From the NCBI RefSeq assembly GCF_008153345.1, contig NZ_CP042818.1:186001-250000 (forward strand): a stretch of 64,000 bases of DNA, read 5' to 3'. The stretch is from Treponema phagedenis. GTDB lineage: Bacteria > Spirochaetota > Spirochaetia > Treponematales > Treponemataceae. Below are positions 15,620-24,422 of the stretch, piece after piece; the first letter of the stretch is position 1; every line of letters begins with the position of its first letter. The position numbers and the translations under genes were made by a program. Under the pieces are notes generated by a model, which was not told the DNA's origin, did not search any database, and saw nothing but the letters and a program-made list of their open reading frames with translations.

Positions 15620-16444
15620 TTATCCTTTTACGGCAGCGCTGAGCATTCCGCTGATAAAATGCTTTTGAAATAGCAGGAAGAAAATCAGTACCGGCACTAA
15701 TGCAATAACAGCTCCAACCATGATTGAGCCGTAATTTACCACTTGTCCCGGTGCAACCATCAAAGCAAGCACAAGGGGAATTGTAAAATTAGCCCGCTCA
15801 TTAAGTACAATGAGCGGCCAAAGATAACTTCCCCATTGATTTACAAAGGATAAAATACCAAGAGAAGCGAGTGCCGGACGCATAGAGGGCAAAACAATTG
15901 TAGCAAACGTTCGCAACATGCCGGCACCGTCAATTGTTGCGGCTTCAATAATATCATCAGGAAACGCAAAGAAATTTTGCCGCATTAGAAATACTCCAAA
16001 AATACCGCCTAAACCGGGAAGGATTACACCAAATGCGGTATTTAAAAGGCTCATCTTGTTTAATTGAATAAATAACGGAACAAGCGTTACTTGTTGAGGA
16101 ATAAAAAGCGAACAGAGACAAATAAAAAAAAGAATATCTTTTCCCTTGAATTTGAGTTTTGCAAAAGCATAACCGGCAAGAGAATCAATGATTAAAAGCA
16201 GCGCAGTGTATAAAGCAGCAATAAAAAAACTATTCCAAAGATTGCGCATAATCGGGCTGAATTTTACTAATTCATTATAGTTATCAATAAAAGCCCTGCC
16301 CGGTATAAATGTTTTTGAAATCTTAAATATTTCGGTACTGTCATGTGTAGCCGCAATAAAAGTCCACACGAAAGGGAAAAGCGAAATTGCAGAAACAATA
16401 ATGAGTAATACATATAATAACCAAAGATGTTTACCTTTTTTCAT
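15620..16444 (-). CDS. Carbohydrate ABC transporter permease (MalG/UgpE type)
   Basis: Inner-membrane permease of 274 residues with about six hydrophobic helices. The EAA loop that contacts the ATPase reads EAATIDGAGMLRTFATIVLP. It is the third gene of a minus-strand sugar uptake unit (binding protein, MalF-like and MalG-like permeases). No ATP-binding subunit is adjacent, so a shared MsmK/UgpC-type ATPase elsewhere probably powers it. Substrate cannot be assigned from sequence. Confidence 0.9.
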   Translation of the reverse strand: MKKGKHLWLLYVLLIIVSAISLFPFVWTFIAATHDSTEIFKISKTFIPGRAFIDNYNELVKFSPIMRNLWNSFFIAALYTALLLIIDSLAGYAFAKLKFKGKDILFFICLCSLFIPQQVTLVPLFIQLNKMSLLNTAFGVILPGLGGIFGVFLMRQNFFAFPDDIIEAATIDGAGMLRTFATIVLPSMRPALASLGILSFVNQWGSYLWPLIVLNERANFTIPLVLALMVAPGQVVNYGSIMVGAVIALVPVLIFFLLFQKHFISGMLSAAVKG

Positions 16445-16466
16445 TTTTACTCCTATGATTTTACTC

Positions 16467-17330
16467 TTATGAATCTTTTGTCAGTTTTAATTGAATAACC
16501 GTTACAAGACCGATGATTATTGCTAAAATATATGAGCCTGCTGAAGAAACTCCAAAGTTGTATTTTACAAAAGCAAGGTTGTATAAATACTGTACAACAG
16601 TTAAACTTTCATTAACAGGACCGCCTCCGGTGAGTAAGTAGGGTTCGGTAAAAAGCTGTAACACACCGCTGATAGATAAAATTATCGAAAAAATTAATAC
16701 TTGTTTTACTCCCGGTACGGTAACTGCAAAAAATCGTCGTATAGAATTTGCCCCGTCTATTGCCGCCGCCTCATAGAGCTCCGTATTGATATTCTGCAGC
16801 CCACTTAAAATAATAATTACATTATACCCTGTCCACCGCCACGTTACCGCCAACACAATAAGCAAGCGTGCAAGATATCCGGTATTAAACCATTGTAAAG
16901 ACGGAAATCCAAATGTATTTAATATCGCATTAACAAATCCTGAATCTGCATTGAATAATAAACCGAAAACAATTGAATAACTGACCGTATCGATAAGGAT
17001 AGGTAAAAAGATAAAAAGTCTAAACAAACCTTTTGCTTTCAAGAAAGCATTATTAATGCAAACCGCAAATATAAGTGCGAAGATTGTCTGCAAAGGAACC
17101 TGTAGAAATAAAATTGTGAATGTATTTTTCAGCGATTTATAAAAAAGATCATCTGAAAAAAGAAAACTGAAATTCTTGATCCCAACCCACTGAAAGCTAC
17201 CTGAAGTATATCGCATAAAACTAATAGCAATAGAATATATTACCGGATATGCAAAAAACAATATAAAAAAGAATAAGAAAGGGAACAAAAATAAATATGG
17301 AGTTATGATACTTCTAAAAGACTTTTTCAT
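16467..17330 (-). CDS. Carbohydrate ABC transporter permease (MalF/UgpA type)
   Basis: 287 residues from ATG 17330, chosen because GGAGG precedes it; the frame is open eight codons further. Six or so hydrophobic segments and the EAA loop EAAAIDGANSIRRFFAVTVPG identify the MalF-like partner of the downstream MalG-like permease, 22 bp away. It follows the solute-binding lipoprotein by 27 nt. Confidence 0.9.
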   Translation of the reverse strand: MKKSFRSIITPYLFLFPFLFFFILFFAYPVIYSIAISFMRYTSGSFQWVGIKNFSFLFSDDLFYKSLKNTFTILFLQVPLQTIFALIFAVCINNAFLKAKGLFRLFIFLPILIDTVSYSIVFGLLFNADSGFVNAILNTFGFPSLQWFNTGYLARLLIVLAVTWRWTGYNVIIILSGLQNINTELYEAAAIDGANSIRRFFAVTVPGVKQVLIFSIILSISGVLQLFTEPYLLTGGGPVNESLTVVQYLYNLAFVKYNFGVSSAGSYILAIIIGLVTVIQLKLTKDS

Positions 17331-17357
17331 ACAACCTCCGCCGTTTTGTTGCACTGC

Positions 17358-18647
17358 TTATTGTAGAGAGTCTATTTCTTTTTGGGCTCTCTCTGCTGCT
17401 TTTTGCAATGCAGAAGAAGGATCGGCACTTTGTGTAAATATCTGACCAAATGCGGTTTGCAGCTCTGCTTGTAAAGCGGTATAATATGGACCGAAATTGA
17501 TAACAGGCGCATTCGCTTCAGGGATAAAGGCTTGCCCTAATGAAAACCCGAAATAAGGATCATCTATATGATAAGCAGGATCTTTAAAAGAAGGCATATA
17601 CGAGGTAAAAAGTCCGTAATCAAAATTAATTGCATTTCCTCGATCGCTCATCAGCGCAAACCGAAGAAAGTCTTTACATAGTTCAAGGTGTTTTGTTTTT
17701 ACAGAAACTGCTAAAATTGAACCGCCAATATTTGCCGTTCTGCCAAAACCTTTAAAAGAAGGCAGGGGCGCTATTGCCCACTTGCCTTTTAAATCTTTCA
17801 TTGAATTTTTCATGGTGCCGGTATACCATACAGCATAAGGCAAACTTGTAATTTTTCCTTCATTTATCGCTTTTATCCTATCATTCCATGCATCGGGAAT
17901 ATCAAATGCGGATCCGTTTTTTTGCAGCTCCTTTAAAACGCTAATTCCTCTTAGCATTTCCGGCGTATCAAAATTCACTTTTCCGTCCGCATCATAATAT
18001 GAAACTTTTTGCTGATACGTTAAAAGCATTAACTCGTCAATTGAAGTTGAGCCATTATAACAGAAACCCCAAATATATGTACCGGTTTTTTCTTTTAAAA
18101 TTTTTCCTGCTTGAATAAAATCATCCCATGTTTCTACCTTAGAAACATCAATACCGGCTTTGTCAAATATGTCTTTTCGATACATCCATGCACAGGGACC
18201 GATATCCCACGGTACTGCATAATATTTTCCGTCTTTTCCAATAACCTGGGCAAGTGCGGCTTTTTCAAAGTTTGTTTTTTCAGGCGCAATAAGATCACTT
18301 AAATCGGCAAATACAGAACCATATTTATTCATAAAAGCGGGAAAATCTCTGTTTTGAGCTTGAAAAATATCAGGAACATTCATTCCGGAAACTAATGCCG
18401 GAGTCAGCTTTGTATAGTTTGAATCAACATAATCAACAATAACTTTTCCAAGCTTTCCGCTCTCATTATATTCTTTTGCAATAGCCGTAAGTGCATCAGC
18501 CGCATCATTCCATGCAACAACGTGAATAACCGCCTCAGCAGGATTACTCGCTGTTTCTTTCTTCGAGCATGAACAGACAGCAGACACACTAAAAATAATC
18601 ATCATTACAATAAAACTTATAAGTGAATAATTTTTTTTCTGTTTCAT
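17358..18647 (-). CDS. ABC transporter sugar-binding lipoprotein (family 1, UgpB-like)
   Basis: About 429 residues from ATG 18647 (MKQKKNYS), preferred over an upstream in-frame ATG because a GGGGG stretch precedes it at Shine-Dalgarno distance and a lipoprotein signal follows directly: a hydrophobic run, then SAVCSCSKKE, with Cys as the lipidation site. The mature part has the family-1 solute-binding signatures: VPDIFQAQNRDFPAFM, YAVPWDIGPCAWMYRKDIFDKAG, and a late MSDRGNAIN block. It is the first gene of the three-gene importer and would capture sugar at the outer face of the inner membrane. Confidence 0.9.
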   Translation of the reverse strand: MKQKKNYSLISFIVMMIIFSVSAVCSCSKKETASNPAEAVIHVVAWNDAADALTAIAKEYNESGKLGKVIVDYVDSNYTKLTPALVSGMNVPDIFQAQNRDFPAFMNKYGSVFADLSDLIAPEKTNFEKAALAQVIGKDGKYYAVPWDIGPCAWMYRKDIFDKAGIDVSKVETWDDFIQAGKILKEKTGTYIWGFCYNGSTSIDELMLLTYQQKVSYYDADGKVNFDTPEMLRGISVLKELQKNGSAFDIPDAWNDRIKAINEGKITSLPYAVWYTGTMKNSMKDLKGKWAIAPLPSFKGFGRTANIGGSILAVSVKTKHLELCKDFLRFALMSDRGNAINFDYGLFTSYMPSFKDPAYHIDDPYFGFSLGQAFIPEANAPVINFGPYYTALQAELQTAFGQIFTQSADPSSALQKAAERAQKEIDSLQ

Positions 18648-18666
18648 AAAATAACCCCCATAGCCT

Positions 18667-18695
18667 ATTGTACGATATGGATTATGAAAAAACAA
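18667..18695 (-). promoter_or_regulatory. Promoter of the sugar ABC operon
   Basis: Minus-strand TTGTTT (18690-18695), 17-nt spacer, TACAAT (18667-18672), 19 nt before the ATG, leaving room for the GGGGG Shine-Dalgarno site. Confidence 0.55.
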
Positions 18696-18904
18696 GGGAA
18701 ATATTTATTTTATCCGCACTTACGCAGGAAGAATAAAAATCATACATTCACAGGCGTTGCGGTTTGAAATTTTTCTCTTAACCGATCTGTTTTTACTTCT
18801 CGGAGCTGAATCCTTACAAACCGCCATTGTAGAGCGATGTTTAAAACCGAAAACTCTTTTATGAGTGGTATCGATTTACTAAATTTATTCTTTTAATTTA
18901 GGCA

Positions 18905-20473
18905 CTAAAAAATCTTCTTTAAAAAGGCGTCTTTGAAGCCTCGTTTTTGGAAGTTTTCAAGTACAGCGCCTCGTTCATCTCGTTGTATTGGACCAACAAA
19001 AACCTTGAATCTGTTTTTATTATCTTCTGTCTCTTTTTCTACCGTAATCGGATAGTCTTTGCCATATCGATGCATAATGCTCTGTACGTAAATGATATCG
19101 GTATATATCGCTATTTGCACATAATACTCGCCTTTTTTTAATTTACCGATATAAGGCTCTTCAACAACCTTCGGAGGCTTTTGAGGTTTTTCAATTTCCG
19201 GAATAACTATTTCTTTTACGGGCTCTTTTTCTTCCTCAGTTTTTTCGGGAACAGGTATTTCCAATTGAGAAATATTTGAAAGCTCTTGAATCATAGAAGA
19301 GTCTTCCGCTTCTTCCGGAGTTTCTTCAACCGGATCAATTGTTTCCGGAGTTTTCAATTCCTCTACTTCTTCCGGTTTTTCTTCAGTCTCAATTTTTTTC
19401 TCGGGAAGCGGCTGCACCGGAGAATCTACTACCGCAACAGGTTCATCAGCAAAAGGATTTTCTTCACGCGGAGCTTGCGGAGTATCAACAGAATCGACAG
19501 AAGCGGGATCAGCCGGCAATGGCATTTCCGGTGCAGAAGGAGTTTCTAATGAAATTACTTCTGCCGGTTCTTTCGGCTCTTCTTTTTCAGGAGCGGAAGG
19601 AATTTCTATTCCGGCTACAGGACTTGGTTCCTCGTGCTTTTTTTCCGGAGGATTTTGAGGAGAATCAATATTTTTTATTGCCGAAGGAGTTTCAGGCTCC
19701 GGTTTTTCAGGCGGCGTCGGAGATACAACAACTGCTACTTTTTCAGAGCGTAGCGATAATTCAGCCTGTTGATTATCTTGCGGATAGCGCGGAGCTGCAG
19801 GATGCAAGCTAACCTTGGGAACTGTCGGAACCGGCTCTAAGTAAACTTGCGGTACAGGCGGTTTTTCTTTTTCTTCAACCGGAGGTTTTACCGGTGCAGG
19901 TTCTGCCGGTTTTTCTTTTACCGGCTCAACATACACGATAGTTTCTTTTTTTATAGGTTCAGGAGTTTCTTTAATTTCCGGCTCCGGTTCTGCTGCCAGA
20001 ATTTCTGCCGATTCTTCAGGAAGAGAAATTTCAGGTTCATCATAAAAAACAGATTCGGTATGAGTGTCATCTTTTTTTACAATTTCAACGGAAAGAGTAT
20101 TATCTTGAGCATATTCAGGTAAAGAAAGATCGCTTTCATCTTCTCCTAATTCTCTTACATGGGTAGGTATAAAAATTCGTATTCTCGCCGTCTTTTTTGA
20201 ATCTATTTTAAGTTCATTTGCTACCTTCGGAGATAAGCTTGCCAAAAGGCCGGGAATCCCCGCTGTTCCTATAACTACCGCACGAACTTTAATATCTTTT
20301 TCAAGATTAATAATTTCTACCAGCGTGTGTTTAGGGAACATATCGCTTCGTACAAACATTCCATCGGAAGGAAAATCTGCGGAGATTCCTGCAGCGGCAT
20401 TTCCTTCCCACACCGCCCAAAGAGATGAAAACGAAATTAAAAAAATGCTGATAAATACTATAATTTTTTTCAT
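18905..20473 (-). CDS. Exported Pro/Glu-rich protein with RlpA-like N-terminus and C-terminal SPOR domain
   Basis: 522 residues. A signal peptide (MKKIIVFISIFLISFSSLWA) precedes a segment resembling the double-psi beta-barrel of RlpA proteins (FPKHTLVEIINLEKDIKVRA). A long low-complexity linker of repeated EKP, PEK and PSAPE-type motifs spans about residues 140-430. The C-terminal 75 residues (LKKGEYYVQIAIYTDI through RFKVFVGPIQRDE) form a SPOR domain, which binds denuded peptidoglycan glycan at division sites. It probably spans periplasm and cell wall. It is preceded by a 168-residue exported protein 11 bp upstream. Confidence 0.82.
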   Translation of the reverse strand: MKKIIVFISIFLISFSSLWAVWEGNAAAGISADFPSDGMFVRSDMFPKHTLVEIINLEKDIKVRAVVIGTAGIPGLLASLSPKVANELKIDSKKTARIRIFIPTHVRELGEDESDLSLPEYAQDNTLSVEIVKKDDTHTESVFYDEPEISLPEESAEILAAEPEPEIKETPEPIKKETIVYVEPVKEKPAEPAPVKPPVEEKEKPPVPQVYLEPVPTVPKVSLHPAAPRYPQDNQQAELSLRSEKVAVVVSPTPPEKPEPETPSAIKNIDSPQNPPEKKHEEPSPVAGIEIPSAPEKEEPKEPAEVISLETPSAPEMPLPADPASVDSVDTPQAPREENPFADEPVAVVDSPVQPLPEKKIETEEKPEEVEELKTPETIDPVEETPEEAEDSSMIQELSNISQLEIPVPEKTEEEKEPVKEIVIPEIEKPQKPPKVVEEPYIGKLKKGEYYVQIAIYTDIIYVQSIMHRYGKDYPITVEKETEDNKNRFKVFVGPIQRDERGAVLENFQKRGFKDAFLKKIF

Positions 20474-20484
20474 TGTACCATTCC

Positions 20485-20991
20485 TTATTTGTCGGCTTTA
20501 AGATAACTCAATGCCGCTTTACCTATTATTGAACCGGTTTCTTCTGTCTTTCCGGAAAAGGTCTTTTGTGACAGTTTTTTTAAATTAACAGTTCCGCGAA
20601 CAACTTCAGTGTTTGATTCAATGCGTACCAGGCGCCATGATATGTCTTTCCAATCCGGAGTTATATTTCCTTTTTTATCTCTTACTACTTCAGAAGAGTA
20701 ATTACAATAAATAACAAGCAAATAATCCGGTAAGGTTTCAAAACTTTGTTTTATATTATCGGTATTTTCATAATCAAGTTCGCTTCCTTTAATAAGCGGT
20801 GTACCGGTAACAATAAAGCCTTGATTAAAAAAAACATCTAAAATCGCATCTCCTACAGCTTCCGTAGCAGCTTCCGCAGTTTCATGAGCGCCCCGATTTT
20901 GTACGGGAGAAAAAGCGAGCACTTCTCCCTTTGCATAAGAAAAAAGAAGAGTAAAAACGCCAAGCAAAATACAAAGCAATGGTTTTCTCAT
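20485..20991 (-). CDS. Exported protein of unknown function
   Basis: 168 residues with a signal peptide (MRKPLLCILLGVFTLLFSYA, cleavage probably after YAKG). The mature part has a mixed alpha/beta look (VGDAILDVFFNQGFIVTGTP, YLLVIYCNYSSEV) resembling small periplasmic proteins that report or modulate envelope state, but I recognise no family. It sits 11 bp upstream of the SPOR protein on the same strand, so a shared envelope role is likely. Confidence 0.7.
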   Translation of the reverse strand: MRKPLLCILLGVFTLLFSYAKGEVLAFSPVQNRGAHETAEAATEAVGDAILDVFFNQGFIVTGTPLIKGSELDYENTDNIKQSFETLPDYLLVIYCNYSSEVVRDKKGNITPDWKDISWRLVRIESNTEVVRGTVNLKKLSQKTFSGKTEETGSIIGKAALSYLKADK

Positions 20992-21145
20992 TTATAGTCC
21001 ATCCTTATCCATAAATATCGGAAAATAAAAAAAAATATAAAGTTTGTTTTCAGTCGTATTGCGGTAAATTTAAAATAATTTTTTATCTATATTGTTGATA
21101 TTGAATAAATACTTTTTATTTTTTTGAGAATGTTTAACCGTTTTT

Positions 21146-22120
21146 TCAAATTGTATCTTGAGCTATATAAACACAATTTCTTCCCGATTTTTTCGCTTCA
21201 TATAAAGCAACATCGGAATCAAGTAAAAGTTTTGCGGTATCCATTCCGAGATTATAATGAACAAGGCCGATTGAGCATGACACTTTTAAAGATGGATGCT
21301 GAGGAAATACTAAAGCATTCACATTTAAGCAAATATCGCTACATTGCTTTTTTGCTCTTTCAAAAGCTCCCCGTATAATAAAACAAAATTCATCACCGCC
21401 GTATCTAATTAAAATATCATCCGAATCAAAAACTTTTTTAAAGACATCAACAATCTCAAGTAAGATATCATCACAAAATTTACTCCCGAATTCTTTATTT
21501 AAGGTTCCAAAATGATCAATATCAAGCATTGCAAAACTGATCCTCATGCCTTTACGAACCTCGGTATGGATGAGTGTTTCAAAAGTTTCATCTAAATATC
21601 GCCTGTTTAAAAGTCCCGTAAAAGAATCCGTGATAGCTCGTTTTTTTGCCTCATCACCCCATTGAATAATTTGCGAGAAAATGCTGTCAGTATGTACTAA
21701 TCTCTCGGAAGTGATTGAAAGCATGTTATTCAGTACAATGCTTGCAAGTTCAGGCTCTTTTTCCATTATCTGTGAAAAATCTTTTGATTTTAATGCAAGG
21801 CAGCAAGTATTTTCCCTTGCAATGCAAGAAGCAGATCGAGGTTCTTGCTCAAGCATTGCCATTTCACCAAAAAAATCGCCGGCAAAAAGACGTGCCAACT
21901 CAATGTTCTCTTCTCCCGATTTTACTGAAATGGCAACAGAACCTTCAACGATAATAAATAGCTCATTTCCAACCTCTCCTTCATATACAAGCGGTCTGCT
22001 TGGTTCAAACTCACAATAAAACATTAATGATGCAAAAGACTCAATTTGTTTTTGTGAAAGATTTGAAAAGATTTTTGATTGTTGTAAAATTCCCAGCCAT
22101 TTTTTCTTTTTTTCATTCAT
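21146..22120 (-). CDS. Cyclic-nucleotide-binding / GGDEF protein (probable active diguanylate cyclase)
   Basis: About 324 residues from ATG 22120, which overlaps the stop of the upstream gene (ATGA), so the genes are translationally coupled. An N-terminal cNMP-binding barrel (VYEGEVGNELFIIVEGSVAI, LFAGDFFGEMAMLEQEPRSA) is followed by a GGDEF domain: the metal-site MLDIDHFGTLN and the intact signature RYGGDEF. It should make c-di-GMP under control of a bound cyclic nucleotide or other ligand. The partner upstream has the same architecture but a degenerate active site. Confidence 0.85.
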   Translation of the reverse strand: MNEKKKKWLGILQQSKIFSNLSQKQIESFASLMFYCEFEPSRPLVYEGEVGNELFIIVEGSVAISVKSGEENIELARLFAGDFFGEMAMLEQEPRSASCIARENTCCLALKSKDFSQIMEKEPELASIVLNNMLSITSERLVHTDSIFSQIIQWGDEAKKRAITDSFTGLLNRRYLDETFETLIHTEVRKGMRISFAMLDIDHFGTLNKEFGSKFCDDILLEIVDVFKKVFDSDDILIRYGGDEFCFIIRGAFERAKKQCSDICLNVNALVFPQHPSLKVSCSIGLVHYNLGMDTAKLLLDSDVALYEAKKSGRNCVYIAQDTI

Positions 22121-23091
22121 GAATCTGCCTCCGGAAAAAGAATTTTCCCGCCGCCTTGCAATCGTCCGTCTAACGGAAGGTTCACACAACGAGCAATAAG
22201 CGCTTCGGCTGTTTGCGCATGCTCGGGATATAAGGCAATACCAAGACTCATAGAAAGGAAAACGTCATCTTTCATCGTTACTGAAGAGATATCAAGAGTG
22301 TGTAGAAAATTTTGGATTTCTTCCGCAAGCGATAAAGCTTTTTCTCTTGATGTACTCGGTGTAATTACTGCAAATTCATTTCCTTGGTAGCGAATAAGCA
22401 CAGAATCAGTATGGATAAAATGGCTTAAATTGTTTGCAATAAGCACCAGTATTGCATCTCCCGCTTTATGCCCAAAGTTATCATTAATGTATTTAAAGTT
22501 ATCGGGTTTCATCATAATGAGCGATGTAATATCGTTTTTTAAGTATTTGGATAAATTTTCTTCAATGTACGCCTTATTCAATAAGCCTGTTAATTTATCG
22601 CCGTATACCTGTTTTCGCAGCTCACGCATTATAGGAGAGTTTTCTTTTATAAGAGCATTTGCCTGCCGTGTACGTTGTGCAATCAAAATTAAAAAGGATT
22701 TTAAAAGATGCGCAAAAAGTGCGGGGTTTTCCTTTGCAATATCATCTAAAGACACTCCACTTTTGGGAAATGCCAAAACTTCTGTTTTTTTACCAGCAAC
22801 CGCATAGGCATTATATTTGGTTTCGGTCAGCAGCTCAGATTCGCCGAATATTTCTCCTGCAACAAATTCCGCTAATAAGGATTTTTCAGAATCGGATAAA
22901 ATAAGAATATTGCCGTTCAAAATGCAATACAGTTTTGAGCCCTGCTCTCCCGGAGAAAATATCGTTTTGCCTTCTTCAACAGTAATTATTTCTGAAAGAA
23001 ATATAATTTCCTGCAATTCTTTTTCGGTCCATGCAGAAAAAAGGAAAGTTTTCTGCAATAGAGGTGCAATAACTTCCATTTCGATATTCAT
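22117..23091 (-). CDS. Cyclic-nucleotide-binding / degenerate GGDEF protein
   Basis: 324 residues with an N-terminal cNMP-binding domain (IFSPGEQGSKLYCILNGNIL, FVAGEIFGESELL) and a C-terminal GGDEF-fold domain. The signature reads RYQGNEF in place of GGDEF. The metal-binding stretch reads MMKPDNFKYIND, with Lys at the first metal-ligand Asp. It is therefore unlikely to be a cyclase and may be a regulator or c-di-GMP/GTP sensor for its active neighbour, which starts on its stop codon. A -10 box 7 nt before ATG 23091 suggests a leaderless message. Confidence 0.85.
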   Translation of the reverse strand: MNIEMEVIAPLLQKTFLFSAWTEKELQEIIFLSEIITVEEGKTIFSPGEQGSKLYCILNGNILILSDSEKSLLAEFVAGEIFGESELLTETKYNAYAVAGKKTEVLAFPKSGVSLDDIAKENPALFAHLLKSFLILIAQRTRQANALIKENSPIMRELRKQVYGDKLTGLLNKAYIEENLSKYLKNDITSLIMMKPDNFKYINDNFGHKAGDAILVLIANNLSHFIHTDSVLIRYQGNEFAVITPSTSREKALSLAEEIQNFLHTLDISSVTMKDDVFLSMSLGIALYPEHAQTAEALIARCVNLPLDGRLQGGGKILFPEADS

Positions 23092-23098
23092 ATAAATC

Positions 23099-23104
23099 AG
23101 TATA
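23099..23104 (-). promoter_or_regulatory. -10 box of the GGDEF gene pair, leaderless type
   Basis: Minus-strand TGCTATACT (extended -10; hexamer 23099-23104) ends 7 nt before ATG 23091, with no Shine-Dalgarno sequence. No good -35 is seen. Confidence 0.45.
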
Positions 23105-23162
23105 GCATATTTTCTTTGGAATCGAAACCCTCAATAAAAACATTGTCTGTACCTTCCCCCTC

Positions 23163-23193
23163 TTAAGGGTGAAATATTCACTGGTTATTGACA
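23163..23193 (+). mobile_element. Solitary terminal repeat of an ISTde1-like element
   Basis: 31 bp ending GGTTATTGACA match the inverted terminal end of the element at 55918 with one difference. No other part of the IS is present here, so it is a scar. Confidence 0.7.
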
Positions 23194-23265
23194 GCACTCA
23201 AAAGCGGGGTTCAAGTGGCAGCCGCCCCTTTTTCATGCGTAAGCCCTGGTTATGAAAGTTTCCCT

Positions 23266-23294
23266 TTGATATTCCAAACAAAACGTGTTACACT
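23266..23294 (+). promoter_or_regulatory. Promoter of the frameshifted lipoprotein gene
   Basis: TTGATA (23266-23271), 17-nt spacer, TACACT (23289-23294), 63 nt before the ATG at 23358, where CGAGGAGG is the Shine-Dalgarno site. Confidence 0.5.
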
Positions 23295-23357
23295 GAAACC
23301 AGGTTAAAAAAATGCATATACATTCTTACGACAAACAAATATACGAGGAGGATGTAA

Positions 23358-23890
23358 ATGAAAAAAACAAAGATTTTATTTATGTTTATAGCGATGGTTT
23401 CTTTAGCGGTACTTTCCGGTTGCGGGAACAAATTAAAAACCAACCTTACCGGTGCCGCCTATGTTAATGAAACAAAAGAAGGAACCCTTACCTTTACTTC
23501 TACGCTTCAATTTACATCAAAAACAGAGGTAAATTTATTATCCAAAGTTTCAGCCCCGGAATTTAATTCGCTGCTATCGATGTTGGATTCTCCAGAGTTG
23601 GATAAGTTTTTAGAACCTATTGCGAAGGCGATAGGAAAAAATATAGAGGAATTAAAAGAGCTGCTATCGTTTATAAAAGAACCGAAACCGATAAACGGTA
23701 CCTATGAAGTGTCAAAGATACCGTTGCAATAACCATTCAGAAAGAAAAACTGCCTCCCATTTTAAAATCTCTTTTAAAAGACGATATTAAAGATGACAAA
23801 ATAGTATTAAAACATACTGAAGAAAAAACTTTAGTTGTGCTTGACGAAGAAGGAGAACCTACAACAATCGTTTTCACAAAGGATCAATAA
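23358..23890 (+). pseudogene. Small lipoprotein gene with a one-base frameshift
   Basis: The frame from ATG 23358 encodes a lipoprotein (signal ending LAVLSGCGN, Cys at residue 22) but stops at 23732. Directly after EVSK (about 23717) another frame continues with sensible coding sequence, DTVAITIQKEKLPPILKSLL to FTKDQ, stopping at 23890. One extra A in the AAA at 23714-23716 would join both parts into about 177 residues. Either a recent inactivating deletion or a sequencing error; the undamaged second half favours a very recent event or error. Family not recognised. Confidence 0.75.
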
Positions 23891-24418
23891 CCAACACATC
23901 ATTAGAGCACTACACAGCAGGCACACATTTCGAGTGCCTGCTGTTAGTTTTTCGTTTGCACAACTCTAGTATAACGTTTTGTAATTAACTTCCTATTATA
24001 AAAATCGGAGTATCAACAATAAGGGACTGCGGATTTAGCATTCCTATGGTAAATTGCCCACCGTTGCGCCGTGTCGAGCTCTTTTTTATAAGATGTATTA
24101 AAAAACTGATCGAGCTATTAAAAAAACGTTATACTAGTATACCGTTTTGTAATTAAGTTCACATTCGAGAGTGCATCGACAATAAAACTTACCGAATAAA
24201 ACATCCCTATGCTAAATTGCTCACCCTTGCGAAATTCCAAACGATGTTTAAAAGCATCAAGACTATTTTGTAAAATTGAAGCTTTTAAACTCGTAGGCGA
24301 AGTTAAAGTAAATTTTCAAAACTTCGCTCTATGGTAAATTGTTCGCCCTTGCGCCGTGTCGAGCTCTTTTTTATAAGATGTATTAAAAAACTGATCGAGC
24401 TATTAAAAAAACGTTATA
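23891..24418. other. Gene-free interval filled by two abutting mosaic repeats
   Basis: After about 75 bp of unassigned sequence, two copies of the repeat run head to tail and share a CTAG at 24134-24137. The second ends on the stop codon of the GH35 gene. No gene is seen. Confidence 0.7.
23966..24137 (+). repeat. Minimal complete mosaic repeat (172 bp) with terminal inverted repeats
   Basis: The left end reads CTAGTATAACGTTTTGTAAT; the right end, inverted, reads CTAGTATAACGTTTTTTTAA. The core contains AATCGGAGTATCAACAATAA and GGTAAATTGCCCACCGTTGC. It lacks the hairpin triads, so this seems to be the basic unit. Confidence 0.8.
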
Positions 24419-24422
24419 CTAG
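24134..24422 (+). repeat. Mosaic repeat (289 bp) with two inserted hairpins
   Basis: It shares CTAG with the preceding copy and ends ACGTTATACTAG at 24411-24422. The interior has hairpins with arms GTTTAAAAGC / GCTTTTAAAC (about 24246-24294) and GCGAAGTT / AACTTCGC (24298-24331). The terminal CTAG supplies the TAG stop of the GH35 gene (24419-24421). Confidence 0.78.
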
